This document shows, one piece after another, positions 8,807 through 17,318 of a stretch of DNA of 64,000 nt. The DNA is from Streptomyces sp. AC550_RSS872 (GTDB lineage Bacteria > Actinomycetota > Actinomycetes > Streptomycetales > Streptomycetaceae). The stretch spans positions 1 to 64,000 of the forward strand of contig NZ_JAGMUL010000005.1 in assembly GCF_019049285.1 (NCBI RefSeq). Direction: 5' to 3'. The first letter of the stretch is position 1; every line of letters starts with the position of its first letter. The translations under genes were made by a program, and so were the position numbers. The notes beneath the pieces were generated by a model, which searched no databases, had not been told where the DNA came from, and saw only the letters and a list, made by a program, of their open reading frames with translations.

Positions 8807-8872
8807 CGCCCCGATAGGGGCGCGGGGAACTGCGCGATCAACCACAACGATCCCGCAGCCAAGAACCGGCAG
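8807..8872. repeat. Dispersed Streptomyces intergenic repeat, copy B
   Basis: Hairpin CGCCCC-GATA-GGGGCG (8807-8822), then a core identical to copy A over 21 bases (8817-8837) and similar further on (CCACAACGA, CCCGCAGCC, CCGGCAG). It lies in the rpoA-rplQ gap, so the two copies flank rplQ at about 690 bases distance in the same orientation. Confidence 0.6.
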
Positions 8873-8886
8873 TCGGTCCCGAACTC

Positions 8887-9909
8887 TCAGTACTGCTCGG
8901 TCTCGACGAACCCGGCGTCGGCGTCGTCATCGGCGCCGAAGGCGTCAGCCGCAGCCGTGGGGTCGAATCCGGGCGGGCTGTCCTTCAGGGCCAGGCCCAT
9001 GCCGGCCAGCTTCGCCTTGACCTCGTCGATGGACTTCGCACCGAAGTTACGGATGTCCAGGAGGTCGGCCTCGGAACGAGCCACGAGCTCACCCACGGAG
9101 TGGATGCCCTCGCGCTTGAGGCAGTTGTAGGAGCGGACCGTGAGCTCCAGCTCCTCGATCGGCAGCGCCAGGTCGGCGGCAAGGGCGGCGTCCGTCGGGG
9201 ACGGGCCCATGTCGATGCCCTCGGCGTCGATGTTCAGCTCGCGGGCGAGACCGAACAGCTCGACCAGGGTCTTACCGGCGGAGGCCATGGCGTCACGCGG
9301 ACGCATGGCCTGCTTGGTCTCGACGTCGACGATCAGCTTGTCGAAGTCGGTGCGCTGCTCGACACGCGTGGCCTCGACCTTGTACGTGACCTTCAGAACC
9401 GGCGAGTAGATGGAGTCGACCGGGATACGACCGATCTCCTGGCCCACCTGCTTGTTCTGCACGGCGGAGACGTAACCACGGCCACGCTCGACCGTGAGCT
9501 CCATCTCCAGCTTGCCCTTGCCGTTGAGCGTGGCGAGGACGAGGTCGGGGTTGTGCACCTCGACACCGGCCGGGGGCGCGATGTCGGCGGCGGTGACCAG
9601 ACCCGGGCCCTGCTTGCGCAGGTACATCACAACGGGCTCGTCGTGCTCGGACGACACGACCAGCTGCTTGATGTTGAGGATCAGGTCGGTGACGTCCTCC
9701 TTGACGCCCGGCACGGTGGTGAACTCGTGCAGCACGCCGTCGATACGGATGGACGTGACCGCCGCACCCGGGATCGAGGACAGGAGGGTCCGGCGCAGGG
9801 AGTTGCCGAGGGTGTAACCGAAGCCCGGCTCCAGCGGCTCGATCACGAACCGGGAGCGGAACTCGTCGACGACCTCTTCGGTCAACGAGGGACGCTGAGC
9901 GATCAGCAT
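8887..9909 (-). CDS. rpoA: DNA-directed RNA polymerase subunit alpha
   Basis: A 340-residue alpha subunit that dimerises to nucleate RNA polymerase assembly. The N-terminal domain (to about 230) contains the [22 protein letters not shown]-type region. The C-terminal domain (about 250-310, with [15 protein letters not shown]-like helix-hairpin-helix sequence) contacts UP elements and activators. A short acidic tail closes the protein. It follows rpsK after an unusual 256-base gap that holds a duplicated piece of rpsK and a hairpin; rplQ follows. Start ATG has AGAAGGA upstream on the minus strand. Length is normal for Streptomyces. Confidence 0.98.
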   Translation of the reverse strand: MLIAQRPSLTEEVVDEFRSRFVIEPLEPGFGYTLGNSLRRTLLSSIPGAAVTSIRIDGVLHEFTTVPGVKEDVTDLILNIKQLVVSSEHDEPVVMYLRKQGPGLVTAADIAPPAGVEVHNPDLVLATLNGKGKLEMELTVERGRGYVSAVQNKQVGQEIGRIPVDSIYSPVLKVTYKVEATRVEQRTDFDKLIVDVETKQAMRPRDAMASAGKTLVELFGLARELNIDAEGIDMGPSPTDAALAADLALPIEELELTVRSYNCLKREGIHSVGELVARSEADLLDIRNFGAKSIDEVKAKLAGMGLALKDSPPGFDPTAAADAFGADDDADAGFVETEQY

Positions 9910-10061
9910 GTGTGGATCAGATCCTTCTTTCGTGGACGCCCGCTATTTGACGCCCGACGGAACCGCGCCGCATACACAGCGCGGGGTAATACAAGGGTAC
10001 GGGCGATACGACCCTTACAGAGCCGTACCGCCCGAATCCTCAGTCTGCTGGAAGCAGCCGT

Positions 10062-10099
10062 GCGTCAGACGCGACGACGCTTCGGCGGACGGCAGCCGT
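10062..10099. repeat. Duplicated 3' end of rpsK (38-bp direct repeat, downstream copy)
   Basis: This 38-base stretch is identical to 10163-10200, which encodes the last codons ([10 protein letters not shown]), stop and a few following bases of rpsK. The copy lies 101 bases downstream of the original in the rpsK-rpoA gap. It has no start codon and is not a gene. Each copy contains the small palindrome GCGTC-A-GACGC. Confidence 0.85.
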
Positions 10100-10109
10100 A
10101 CTGCGACAT

Positions 10110-10127
10110 GTGGGGGATAACCCCCAC
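10110..10127 (-). other. Stem-loop in rpsK-rpoA intergenic region
   Basis: Perfect 7-bp arms GTGGGGG (10110-10116) and CCCCCAC (10121-10127) with a four-base loop lie between the two copies of the rpsK 3' end. On the minus strand no T-run follows, so it is more likely an attenuator, RNA-processing or stabilising hairpin than a full terminator. Confidence 0.5.
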
Positions 10128-10162
10128 ACCCCCAGCCGGAAGCCGAGCCACCGTGAACCGGC

Positions 10163-10200
10163 GCGTCAGACGCGACGACGCTTCGGCGGACGGCAGCCGT
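10163..10200. repeat. 38-bp direct repeat, copy at the true end of rpsK
   Basis: Original copy of the 38-base repeat, overlapping the 3' end of rpsK (stop complement at 10166-10168). Identity to 10062-10099 is complete over 38 bases and ends abruptly on both sides. Confidence 0.85.
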
Positions 10201-10570
10201 TGTGCGGGGTCGGGGTGACGTCCTGGATGGAGCCGACCTCGAGGCCCGTGGCCTGGAGCGAACGGATCGCGGTCTCACGACCGGAACCCGGACCCTTCAC
10301 GAACACGTCGACCTTGCGCATGCCGTGCTCCTGGGCGCGGCGGGCAGCCGACTCGGCAGCCATCTGCGCGGCGAACGGCGTGGACTTCCGGGAGCCCTTG
10401 AAGCCGACGTGGCCGGCGGAGGCCCAGGAGATCACGTTGCCGGACGGGTCCGTGATGGAGACGATCGTGTTGTTGAACGTGCTCTTGATGTGCGCGTGGC
10501 CGTGAGCGACGTTCTTCTTTTCCTTGCGGCGCACCTTCTTGGCAGCGCCCTGACGACCCTTGGGGGGCAT
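10166..10570 (-). CDS. rpsK: 30S ribosomal protein S11
   Basis: A 134-residue S11 that forms part of the platform of the small subunit next to the mRNA exit. Recognised by the [27 protein letters not shown] and [13 protein letters not shown] segments and the basic end [10 protein letters not shown] Lys/Arg-rich N-terminal extension is normal in actinomycetes. It lies 70 bases after rpsM. The last 35 coding bases and stop are duplicated 101 bases downstream, before rpoA; the duplicated piece does not alter this reading frame. Confidence 0.98.
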   Translation of the reverse strand: MPPKGRQGAAKKVRRKEKKNVAHGHAHIKSTFNNTIVSITDPSGNVISWASAGHVGFKGSRKSTPFAAQMAAESAARRAQEHGMRKVDVFVKGPGSGRETAIRSLQATGLEVGSIQDVTPTPHNGCRPPKRRRV

Positions 10571-10640
10571 CTACAAACTCCTACGGGGAGGTGGTCGGTC
10601 CTACAGCGAAGACCGCTGATGAAGCGTTGTCCGCTGAGGA

Positions 10641-11021
10641 CTACTTCTTGCCCGGCTTCTTCTTGCCGGCGATGGCGCGACGCGGGCCCTTGCGGGTACG
10701 GGCGTTCGTGCTGGTGCGCTGACCGCGGACGGGCAGCCCGCGACGGTGACGCAGACCCTGGTAGCAACCGATCTCGACCTTGCGGCGGATGTCGGCCTGG
10801 ATCTCACGACGGAGGTCACCCTCGGTCCTGATGTTGTTGTCCACGAACTCACGGATCGCGACGAGCTGCTCCTCGGAGAGGTCGCGAACGCGGGTGTTCG
10901 GGTCGACGCCGGTGGCGGCCAGCGTCTGCTGCGAAAGGGTCCGGCCGATGCCGAACACGTAGGTGAGGGCGACCTCCACGCGCTTGTCGCGCGGGATGTC
11001 AACACCGGAAACGCGTGCCAT
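10641..11021 (-). CDS. rpsM: 30S ribosomal protein S13
   Basis: A 126-residue S13 of the small-subunit head, contacting L5 and the P-site tRNA. Key family sequences are [17 protein letters not shown] at the start, the helix-two-turn-helix region, and [10 protein letters not shown] followed by a Lys/Arg-rich tail ([15 protein letters not shown]). It is preceded by a 189-base gap after rpmJ, within which a 6-bp hairpin (CCCCGG 11097-11102 with CCGGGG 11111-11116) is visible, and followed by rpsK after 70 bases. Start ATG is supported by AGGAGC upstream. Confidence 0.98.
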   Translation of the reverse strand: MARVSGVDIPRDKRVEVALTYVFGIGRTLSQQTLAATGVDPNTRVRDLSEEQLVAIREFVDNNIRTEGDLRREIQADIRRKVEIGCYQGLRHRRGLPVRGQRTSTNARTRKGPRRAIAGKKKPGKK

Positions 11022-11210
11022 TCAATGGCTCCTGGTGATCTTCGGAGGTCTTCCGCAGAACCGACTCCCAGCCGCCGTACGAGGTACGAACTGAGTCCCC
11101 GGCCTCCGAACCGGGGGTGTCAGGCAAGACTCGCCTGGGTTCTGCGTATGAACATATTCAGCTTGCGTCGCGCGAATCCCTGCGATGGATGCAGAGGGAT
11201 CGGTCCTGCG

Positions 11211-11324
11211 TCAGCCCTGGCGCTGCTTGTGGCGCGGGTTCTCGCAGATGACCATGACCCGACCGTGACGGCGGATCACCCTGCACTTGTCGCAGATCTT
11301 CTTGACGCTCGGCTTGACCTTCAT
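11211..11324 (-). CDS. rpmJ: 50S ribosomal protein L36, zinc-binding form
   Basis: A 37-residue protein, MKVKPSVKK...HKQRQG. The zinc ligands Cys11, Cys14, Cys27 and His32 are all present, so this is the zinc-dependent (C+) form; many Streptomyces carry a second zinc-free paralog elsewhere. L36 stabilises 23S rRNA helices in the large subunit. The ATG ends at 11324 and has GGAGAA upstream on the minus strand; the TGA is at 11211-11213. It lies between infA (60 bases) and rpsM, the usual order. Confidence 0.96.
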   Translation of the reverse strand: MKVKPSVKKICDKCRVIRRHGRVMVICENPRHKQRQG

Positions 11325-11384
11325 TGGGTGAGGTTCTCCGGGTCAGTGCCATCGCCCAGGGAGGTCCCGGGGCTCGGGCAAGAT

Positions 11385-11606
11385 CTACTTGTACCGGTAG
11401 ACGATCCGGCCACGCGTCAGGTCGTACGGAGACAGCTCCACCACGACCCGGTCGTCAGGGAGGATGCGGATGTAGTGCATGCGCATCTTGCCGCTGATGT
11501 GTGCCAGGACCTGGTGGCCGTTCTGGAGCTCGACCTTGAACATGGCGTTCGGCAGAGACTCGACGACAGTGCCCTCGATCTCGATGGCACCTTGCTTCTT
11601 GGCCAC
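11385..11606 (-). CDS. infA: Translation initiation factor IF-1
   Basis: A 73-residue IF-1 starting [14 protein letters not shown], a single OB-fold that binds the A site of the 30S subunit during initiation. The conserved segments [30 protein letters not shown]-like (here LPDDRV) and [13 protein letters not shown] are present and the length is standard. It is the first gene after a 270-base gap from map, in which a promoter-like TTCGTC-18-TAGACT lies, so it probably begins a transcript that continues into rpmJ, rpsM, rpsK, rpoA and rplQ. Confidence 0.98.
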   Translation of the reverse strand: MAKKQGAIEIEGTVVESLPNAMFKVELQNGHQVLAHISGKMRMHYIRILPDDRVVVELSPYDLTRGRIVYRYK

Positions 11607-11699
11607 GCTTCGCCCTTCGAATCGACTACCTTGATCGACTCCCCTGCGTTCCCCTTACGGGCGCATGCGGACATGCGGGTGCACGAGAGCCGACGAGTC

Positions 11700-11729
11700 A
11701 GTCTACGTCAGCGCACCCTGAAAGACGAA
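11700..11729 (-). promoter_or_regulatory. Candidate infA promoter
   Basis: On the minus strand a TTCGTC hexamer (11724-11729) and TAGACT (11700-11705) are separated by 18 bases, giving a plausible housekeeping-sigma promoter about 90 bases upstream of infA. The -10 is good (TAGACT), the -35 is weak. Confidence 0.45.
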
Positions 11730-11764
11730 TCGAGAGATCCTGCCCCAGAGGACAGATCGTTAAG

Positions 11765-11852
11765 CGCCTCGAAGGGGCGCGCGCCTGTGCCGATATGCGG
11801 CTCCGCCGCGGGGCGCGACAAGACCCACGCTCCCGCAGCCGCCGTCCGGCAG
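11765..11852. repeat. Divergent copy of the dispersed intergenic repeat (copy C)
   Basis: A third, more divergent member of the repeat family at rplQ: a CGAAGGGGCGCG start, a CGGCTCCGCCG hairpin, GGGGCGCGACAAG, and CCCGCAGCCGCCGTCCGGCAG at the end. It lies in the map-infA gap. The match to copies A and B is partial and was made by eye. Confidence 0.4.
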
Positions 11853-11876
11853 GGCCGCCCTCTCCGGAAGGCGTAC

Positions 11877-12713
11877 TCAGGCCAACGGATCCGGCGCGGC
11901 GACAATCCCGTGCTCAGCCAGCTTCGCCTTGCCGCCGTCGGGCGACGTGAGCACCAGCGGCCCCTGCTCGGTCAGCGCCACCGAGTGCTCCCAGTGAGAC
12001 GACCACGTGCCATCAGTCGTGATGACCGTCCAGTCGTCCGAGAGAACCTCGGTCTTCGGCGTGCCCAGCGAGACCATCGGCTCGATCGCGAGGCAGAACC
12101 CGGGGACCAGCTTCGGCCCCTTGCCCCGTCGCCGGTCGACGTAGTTCAGCAGATGCGGGTCCATGTGCATCTCGGTACCGATGCCGTGGCCGCCGTAGTC
12201 CTCGATGATCCCGTACTTGCCACCGCCGGGCTTCGGCTGCCGCCGGATGTACGTCTCGATGGCACGGGAGACGTCGACCAGCCGGTTCCCCTGCTTCATG
12301 GCCGCGATGCCGGCCCACATCGACTCCTCGGTCACCCGGGAGAGCTCGATCAGCTCCGGAGCGTGACCGGAGCCCACGAAGGCGGTGTAGGCGGCGTCGC
12401 CGTGCCAGCCGTCGATGACGGCGCCGCAGTCGATGGAGATGATGTCGCCGTCCTTCAGGACGACGTCCTCGGACGGGATGCCGTGGACGACGACGTCGTT
12501 CACGGAGGTGCAGATCGTCGCGGGGAAACCGCCGTAGCCGAGGAAGTTCGACTTCGCGCCGTGCTCCGCGAGCACCTTGCGCGCGGCCTCGTCCAGGTCC
12601 TTGGTGCTGGCCCCGGGCACCGCAACCTCGCGCGTGGCCGCGTGAATGGCGGCGACGACCAGCCCCGCCTCACGCATCTTGGCGATCTGCTCGGGGGACT
12701 TGATCTGCACCAT
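11877..12713 (-). CDS. map: Type I methionine aminopeptidase
   Basis: With the ATG ending at 12713 the enzyme has 278 residues beginning MVQIKSPEQI, the usual N-terminus; the longer frame to 12791 adds an unrelated leader and is rejected. It removes the initiator Met from nascent proteins. Metal ligands are visible in SIDCGAVIDGWHGD (two Asp), GGHGIGTEMH (His), LAIEPM (Glu) and WEHSVALTE (Glu). It lies 141 bases after adk in the usual secY-adk-map series. Start was chosen by alignment with family N-termini; an AAGG sequence lies upstream. Confidence 0.95.
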   Translation of the reverse strand: MVQIKSPEQIAKMREAGLVVAAIHAATREVAVPGASTKDLDEAARKVLAEHGAKSNFLGYGGFPATICTSVNDVVVHGIPSEDVVLKDGDIISIDCGAVIDGWHGDAAYTAFVGSGHAPELIELSRVTEESMWAGIAAMKQGNRLVDVSRAIETYIRRQPKPGGGKYGIIEDYGGHGIGTEMHMDPHLLNYVDRRRGKGPKLVPGFCLAIEPMVSLGTPKTEVLSDDWTVITTDGTWSSHWEHSVALTEQGPLVLTSPDGGKAKLAEHGIVAAPDPLA

Positions 12714-12854
12714 GGGGACGGGCGCCTTTCGTGGGCCGGATAGGGGGGACTGCTTCAACCATAAGGGCGGAGCCTGCGCGACCCACCCCACACAGCAGCC
12801 GCGGCCCCCTCACAGGGAGCCGCGGCCTGAGCTACGTACGAGCCAAGAGCGCTG

Positions 12855-13517
12855 CTACTTGCCGTCCTCGTCACGCTGAAGCGCCTCCATGGCGCGAGCC
12901 GTGACCTCTTCGACCTTGCCCAGCGCGGAGATGGTGACGACCAGCCCCTGCGCCTTGTAGTAGTCGATGATCGGCTCGGTCTGCGTGTGGTAGACCTCCA
13001 GCCGCTTGCGGACGGTGTCCTCCGAGTCGTCGTCGCGCTGGTACAGCTCGCCGCCGCAGGCGTCGCAGACGCCCTCGGCCTTCGGCCGGCTGTACGTGAC
13101 GTGGAAGACGTGGCTGGAGTCCTTGCGGCAGATGCGCCGCCCGGCGATCCGCTTGACGACCTCTTCCTCGGGGACCTCGAGGTCCAGTACCGCGTCCAGC
13201 TTCATGCTCTCGGACTGGAGCATCTCGTCGAGCGCCTCGGCCTGGGACACGTTGCGCGGGAAGCCGTCCAGCAGGAAGCCGTTCTCGGCGTCCGGCTTCT
13301 CCATGCGGTCCTTGGCCATCCCGATGGTGACCTCGTCCGGCACCAGGTTGCCCGCGTCCATGTAGGACTTCGCGAGTTTCCCGAGCTCCGTCTGCTGGCT
13401 GATGTTGGCCCGGAACAGGTCGCCCGTGGAGATGTGCGGGATCGACAGGTTCTTGGCGAGGAACGCTGCCTGCGTTCCCTTACCGGCACCCGGCGGCCCG
13501 ACGAGGACGATACGCAT
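12855..13517 (-). CDS. adk: Adenylate kinase
   Basis: A 220-residue enzyme interconverting AMP, ATP and ADP. The P-loop GPPGAGKGTQ is at residues 7-16, followed by the AMP-binding STGDLFR segment and DGFPRN. The lid (about 127-165) is of the long type with CRKDS and CDACGG, resembling the zinc lid of Gram-positive enzymes but with Asp in place of one Cys of the first pair. The ATG overlaps the secY stop by one base (TAATG), so the two genes are translationally coupled. map follows after 141 bases. Confidence 0.97.
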   Translation of the reverse strand: MRIVLVGPPGAGKGTQAAFLAKNLSIPHISTGDLFRANISQQTELGKLAKSYMDAGNLVPDEVTIGMAKDRMEKPDAENGFLLDGFPRNVSQAEALDEMLQSESMKLDAVLDLEVPEEEVVKRIAGRRICRKDSSHVFHVTYSRPKAEGVCDACGGELYQRDDDSEDTVRKRLEVYHTQTEPIIDYYKAQGLVVTISALGKVEEVTARAMEALQRDEDGK

Positions 13518-14830
13518 TAGCGGAGGAACCCTTCGTAATTGCGCTGCTGGAGCTGGCTCTCGATCTGCTTCACCGTCTCGAGACCGACACCCACGATGAT
13601 CAGGATGCTGGTCCCGCCGAACGGGAAGTTCTGGTCTGCCCCGAAACCAGCCAACGCCATCGTTGGCACGAGAGCGATCAGGCCCAAGTACAGCGAGCCC
13701 GGCCAGGTGATCCGGTTGAGCACGTACGAAAGGTACTCAGCGGTCGGTCGGCCAGCCCGGATGCCCGGGATGAAGCCACCATACTTCTTCATGTTGTCCG
13801 CGACTTCGTCGGGGTTGAACGAGATGGCCACGTAGAAGAACGCGAAGAAAATGATCAGGAAGAAGTAGAGGACGATGTGGGTCGGGGCGCTCGGCTGGGC
13901 GAGATTCCTTTCGATCCACGCCTTCCAGTCGGAAGATCCACCGGAGAACTGCGCGATCAGCGCCGGGATGTAGAGCAGCGACGAGGCAAAGATCACAGGG
14001 ATGATGCCCGCCTGGTTGACCTTCAGCGGAATGTAGGTCGACGTGCCGCCGTAGGACCGGCGGCCGATCATCCGCTTCGCGTACTGGACCGGGATACGGC
14101 GCTGAGCCTGCTCGACGAAGACCACCAGGCCGATCATCACAAGGCCGACGGCGACCACGGTGCCGAACTCGATCCAGCCGCCGGCCAGGGAGCCCTGCTC
14201 CTTGATGGCCCACAGCGCGGACGGGAAGGTCGCGGCGATCGAGATGAACATCAGGATCGACATGCCGTTGCCGATGCCGCGGTCGGTGATGAGCTCACCG
14301 AGCCACATGACGGTGGCCGTACCGGCGGTCATGGTGATGACCATCACGACGGTGGTGAAGATCGACTGGTCCGGCACGATCTGGTTGGCGACCTGGCAGC
14401 GCTGGAAGAGCGCACCGCTGCGGGCGGTGGCCACCAGGCCGGTGCCCTGAAGGATCGCGAGCGCCACGGTCAGGTACCGCGTGTACTGGGTGATCTTCGC
14501 AGTACCGGCCTGCCCCTCCTTCTTCAGGGCTTCCAGTCGCGGGATCACGACGGTCAGCAGCTGAAGGATGATGCTGGCCGTGATGTACGGCATGATGCCG
14601 AGCGCGAAGATCGTGATCTGAAGCAGAGCGCCGCCGCTGAACATGTTGACCAGGCCGAAGATGCCCGAATTGGCGTTCGCCTGGTCGACGCAGACCTGGA
14701 CGGCCCTGTAGTCGACGCCGGGGATCGGGATATGCGTACCGATCCGGTAGATCACGATGATGCCGAGCGTGAAGAGCAGCTTCTTGCGCAGGTCGGGCGT
14801 CTTGAACGCCCGGGCGAACGCGGTGAGCAC
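13517..14830 (-). CDS. secY: Preprotein translocase subunit SecY
   Basis: A 437-residue integral membrane protein forming the protein-conducting channel with SecE and SecG. The sequence shows ten hydrophobic helices, the MFSGGALLQ and [13 protein letters not shown] region of helix 2 (plug and gate), the cytoplasmic loop with [11 protein letters not shown], and [22 protein letters not shown]-type loop C5 (here [11 protein letters not shown]). It is separated from rplO by 245 bases containing a 15-bp hairpin followed by a clear promoter, so it has its own transcription start. adk overlaps its stop by one base. Confidence 0.98.
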   Translation of the reverse strand: [437 protein letters not shown]

Positions 14831-14886
14831 GGTGCCTCCTGCGACCCCCGCGCTACTGCGTCAAGGGTGACGGTCTTGAGGATCGA

Positions 14887-14915
14887 CTAATGGGAACGAC
14901 TTAGCTAACGGTCAA
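14887..14915 (-). promoter_or_regulatory. Promoter for secY-adk-map
   Basis: On the minus strand TTGACC (14910-14915) and CATTAG (14887-14892) are separated by 17 bases. The predicted start lies about 50 bases upstream of the secY ATG. The position just downstream of the 15-bp rplO hairpin supports independent transcription of the secY group. Confidence 0.6.
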
Positions 14916-14923
14916 CTGCCGCT

Positions 14924-14949
14924 CGGAGTGCCCCACAAGAAGCACTCCG
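14924..14949 (-). other. Stem-loop upstream of the secY promoter
   Basis: Arms CGGAGTGC (14924-14931) and GCACTCCG (14942-14949) form a perfect 8-bp stem with a 10-base loop. It sits between the large rplO hairpin and the -35 of the secY promoter, so it could be part of a double terminator or a protein-binding site. Confidence 0.4.
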
Positions 14950-15006
14950 TAAAAGTGGGCAGTGCAGGCCACCTTACCGGCGAGACCGCCCCCCTTGGAA
15001 CGACCA

Positions 15007-15040
15007 ACCGGGGATACCCCATTTGTGGGGTATCCCCGGT
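15007..15040 (-). terminator. Strong 15-bp hairpin after rplO
   Basis: Arms ACCGGGGATACCCCA (15007-15021) and TGGGGTATCCCCGGT (15026-15040) pair perfectly over 15 bp with a 4-base loop. It begins 36 bases past the rplO stop on the minus strand. Only a short TTGG follows, so termination may be partial. Confidence 0.65.
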
Positions 15041-15075
15041 CGGGATCGCTCAAGTCATCGAGACGCCTTTTGGAT

Positions 15076-15531
15076 TCAGACGAGCTCGGTGACGGTGCCG
15101 CCGGCGGCGGTGATCTTCTCCTTGGCGGAGCCGGAGACGGCGTCGACCGTCACCTGTAGCGCCACGGAGATCTCGCCCTGGCCGAGGACCTTGACGAGGC
15201 TGTTCTTGCGAACGGCACCCTTGGCCACCAGACCCTCGACGGTGACCTCGCCACCCTCGGGGTAGAGCGCGGCCAGCTTGTCGAGGTTCACGACCTGGTA
15301 CTCGGTCTTGAACGGGTTCTTGAAGCCCTTCAGCTTCGGAAGACGCATGTGGAGGGGCATCTGGCCACCCTCGAAGCGCTCCGGAACCTGGTAACGGGCC
15401 TTCGTACCCTTGGTACCACGACCGGCCGTCTTACCCTTCGACGCCTCACCACGACCGACACGGGTCTTGGCGGTCTTGGCGCCCGGGGCGGGACGGAGGT
15501 TGTGGATCTTGAGCGGGTTCTGCTCCGCCAT
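15076..15531 (-). CDS. rplO: 50S ribosomal protein L15
   Basis: A 151-residue L15 of the large subunit, with the family signature region [23 protein letters not shown] and the [18 protein letters not shown] stretch. The C-terminal half is the usual alpha-beta domain ending GGTVTELV. It lies two bases after rpmD and is the last ribosomal gene before a 245-base gap with hairpins and the secY promoter. Start ATG matches the family N-terminus [17 protein letters not shown]. Confidence 0.97.
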   Translation of the reverse strand: MAEQNPLKIHNLRPAPGAKTAKTRVGRGEASKGKTAGRGTKGTKARYQVPERFEGGQMPLHMRLPKLKGFKNPFKTEYQVVNLDKLAALYPEGGEVTVEGLVAKGAVRKNSLVKVLGQGEISVALQVTVDAVSGSAKEKITAAGGTVTELV

Positions 15532-15533
15532 GA

Positions 15534-15716
15534 TCAGTCGACCTCCTCGACCGTCACGAGGTGGCGGACGGTGTGCACCATGCCGCGGAACTCGGGGCGG
15601 TCCTCCTTGACGACCTGCGTGTTGATGCCCTTGAGACCAAGGGAGCGCAGGGTGTCACGGTGGTTCTGCTTGCTGCCGATGTACGACTTCGTCTGCGTGA
15701 TCTTGAGCTGAGCCAT
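15534..15716 (-). CDS. rpmD: 50S ribosomal protein L30
   Basis: A 60-residue L30 reading [20 protein letters not shown] at the start and ending LVTVEEVD. The longer open frame to 15908 is rejected because it only reads through rpsE in another frame. The ATG shares its A with the rpsE stop (TAATG), indicating translational coupling, and rplO begins two bases after its own stop. The [16 protein letters not shown] helix is typical of the bacterial family. Confidence 0.96.
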   Translation of the reverse strand: MAQLKITQTKSYIGSKQNHRDTLRSLGLKGINTQVVKEDRPEFRGMVHTVRHLVTVEEVD

Positions 15717-16324
15717 TACGCAGCACCAGCCCCGGCACGCGCACGCAGCAGAGCCGCGGGAGCGACGTCCTCGAGCGGCAGACCGCGGCGGGCCGCGATC
15801 TCCTCGGGACGCTGCAGGCCCTTCAGGGCCTCCACGGTCGCGTGCACGATGTTGATCGCGTTCGACGAGCCGAGCGACTTCGACAGCACGTCGTGGATAC
15901 CGGCGCACTCCAGGACGGCACGCACGGGACCACCGGCGATAACACCGGTACCCGGCGAAGCCGGCTTGAGGAGAACGACGCCGGCAGCCTTCTCACCCGT
16001 GATCGGGTGCGGGATGGTGCCCTGGATACGGGGGACCTTGAAGAAGTGCTTCTTGGCCTCCTCAACACCCTTGGCGATGGCGGCCGGCACCTCCTTGGCC
16101 TTGCCGTAACCGACACCCACGGTGCCGTCACCGTCGCCCACCACGACCAGCGCGGTGAAGCTGAAGCGACGACCACCCTTCACAACCTTGGCGACGCGGT
16201 TGATCGCGACAACGCGCTCAACGTACGCGGTCTTCTCGGCGGCAGCTGCGCCGCCGTCACGGCCCTTCCGGTCCCGCCGCTCGCCGCCACCGGCACCGCC
16301 ACCGCGGCGCTGGGGTCCAGCCAT
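15716..16324 (-). CDS. rpsE: 30S ribosomal protein S5
   Basis: A 202-residue S5 located at the mRNA entry channel and involved in decoding accuracy. A Gly/Arg-rich N-terminal extension (about residues 1-35) is normal for actinomycetes. The dsRBD-like core has [23 protein letters not shown], the C-terminal domain has [10 protein letters not shown]-like and [14 protein letters not shown] sequences. The loop residues (VVKGG) connected with spectinomycin response are the usual ones. It lies 43 bases after rplR, and its stop overlaps the rpmD start. Confidence 0.97.
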   Translation of the reverse strand: MAGPQRRGGGAGGGERRDRKGRDGGAAAAEKTAYVERVVAINRVAKVVKGGRRFSFTALVVVGDGDGTVGVGYGKAKEVPAAIAKGVEEAKKHFFKVPRIQGTIPHPITGEKAAGVVLLKPASPGTGVIAGGPVRAVLECAGIHDVLSKSLGSSNAINIVHATVEALKGLQRPEEIAARRGLPLEDVAPAALLRARAGAGAA

Positions 16325-16367
16325 TGGAATTACCTCTCTCTGTCTCCGCTAGCTACGGAACCAGGAC

Positions 16368-16751
16368 TCAGAACTTGAGTCCGGCCTCGCGGGCGGCGTC
16401 CGCCAGGGCGGCGATGCGCCCGGCGTACTGGTTACCACCACGGTCGAATACGACGGCCTCGACGCCCGCGGCCTTGGCGCGCTCGGCGACCAGGGCGCCG
16501 ACCTGCTTGGCCTGCGCGGACTTGTCGCCCTCGCCACCGCGGATCGAGGTGTCCAGGGTGGACGCCGACGCAAGGGTGTGACCCTTGATGTCGTCGATCA
16601 CCTGGGCCACGATGTGGCGGTTCGAGCGGGTAACGACCAGACGCGGACGCTCCGCCGTTCCGTTGATGTGCTTACGGATCCGGATGTGGCGGCGCTTGAT
16701 CGCGGCGCGCTTGTAGGCGTCGCCCTTGAGAATCTTCTGCCCGTATGCCAT
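16368..16751 (-). CDS. rplR: 50S ribosomal protein L18
   Basis: A 127-residue L18 that binds 5S rRNA together with L5 and L25-type proteins in the central protuberance. Family segments are [21 protein letters not shown] near the start, HIVAQVIDD, and the C-terminal [26 protein letters not shown]. It follows rplF by three bases and precedes rpsE by 43 bases. Start [15 protein letters not shown] has a short Streptomyces-type N-terminal extension. Confidence 0.97.
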   Translation of the reverse strand: MAYGQKILKGDAYKRAAIKRRHIRIRKHINGTAERPRLVVTRSNRHIVAQVIDDIKGHTLASASTLDTSIRGGEGDKSAQAKQVGALVAERAKAAGVEAVVFDRGGNQYAGRIAALADAAREAGLKF

Positions 16752-16754
16752 GGC

Positions 16755-17294
16755 TTACTTACCCGCCTTTCCGACCTTGCGGCGGATGACTTCGCCCTCG
16801 TACTTGACGCCCTTGGCCTTGTACGGGTCGGGCTTGCGCAGCTTGCGGATGTTGGCCGCGACCTCGCCGACCTTCTGCTTGTCGATGCCCTCGACCGAGA
16901 AACGCGTCGGAGCCTCGACCTTGAAGGTGATGCCCTCGGGGGCCTCGACCAGGATCGGGTGGCTGTAACCGAGCGCGAACTCGAGGTTCGAGCCCTTGGC
17001 GGTCACGCGGTAACCGACACCGCTGATCTCGAGCTTCTTCACGTAACCCTGGGTCACGCCGGTGATCATGTTCGCCACCAGCGTGCGGGACAGGCCGTGC
17101 AGGGCCTTGTTCTGACGCTCGTCGTTGGGGCGGGTCACCGCGAGGGTGCCGTCGTCGCCCTTGGCGATGTCGATCGGCGCTGCAACGGTGTGGGTCAGCG
17201 TGCCCTTGGGGCCCTTGACCGAGACCGTGCGGCCGTCGATGGTGACGTCCACGCCGGCGGGAACCGCGATGGGGAGCTTGCCGATGCGCGACAT
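16755..17294 (-). CDS. rplF: 50S ribosomal protein L6
   Basis: A 179-residue L6 near the GTPase-associated centre of the large subunit. It begins [17 protein letters not shown] and carries the C-terminal [16 protein letters not shown] signature that binds rRNA. Length is standard. It lies 24 bases after rpsH and three bases before rplR in the spc operon. Confidence 0.98.
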   Translation of the reverse strand: MSRIGKLPIAVPAGVDVTIDGRTVSVKGPKGTLTHTVAAPIDIAKGDDGTLAVTRPNDERQNKALHGLSRTLVANMITGVTQGYVKKLEISGVGYRVTAKGSNLEFALGYSHPILVEAPEGITFKVEAPTRFSVEGIDKQKVGEVAANIRKLRKPDPYKAKGVKYEGEVIRRKVGKAGK

Positions 17295-17318
17295 AGCTGT
17301 TTCCTCCGTTCCCTTCTG

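Noticed and set aside
10062-10200. 38-bp repeats as ends of an insertion sequence
   Set aside because: They are direct, not inverted, enclose only 63 bases without a transposase, and one copy is the coding end of rpsK.
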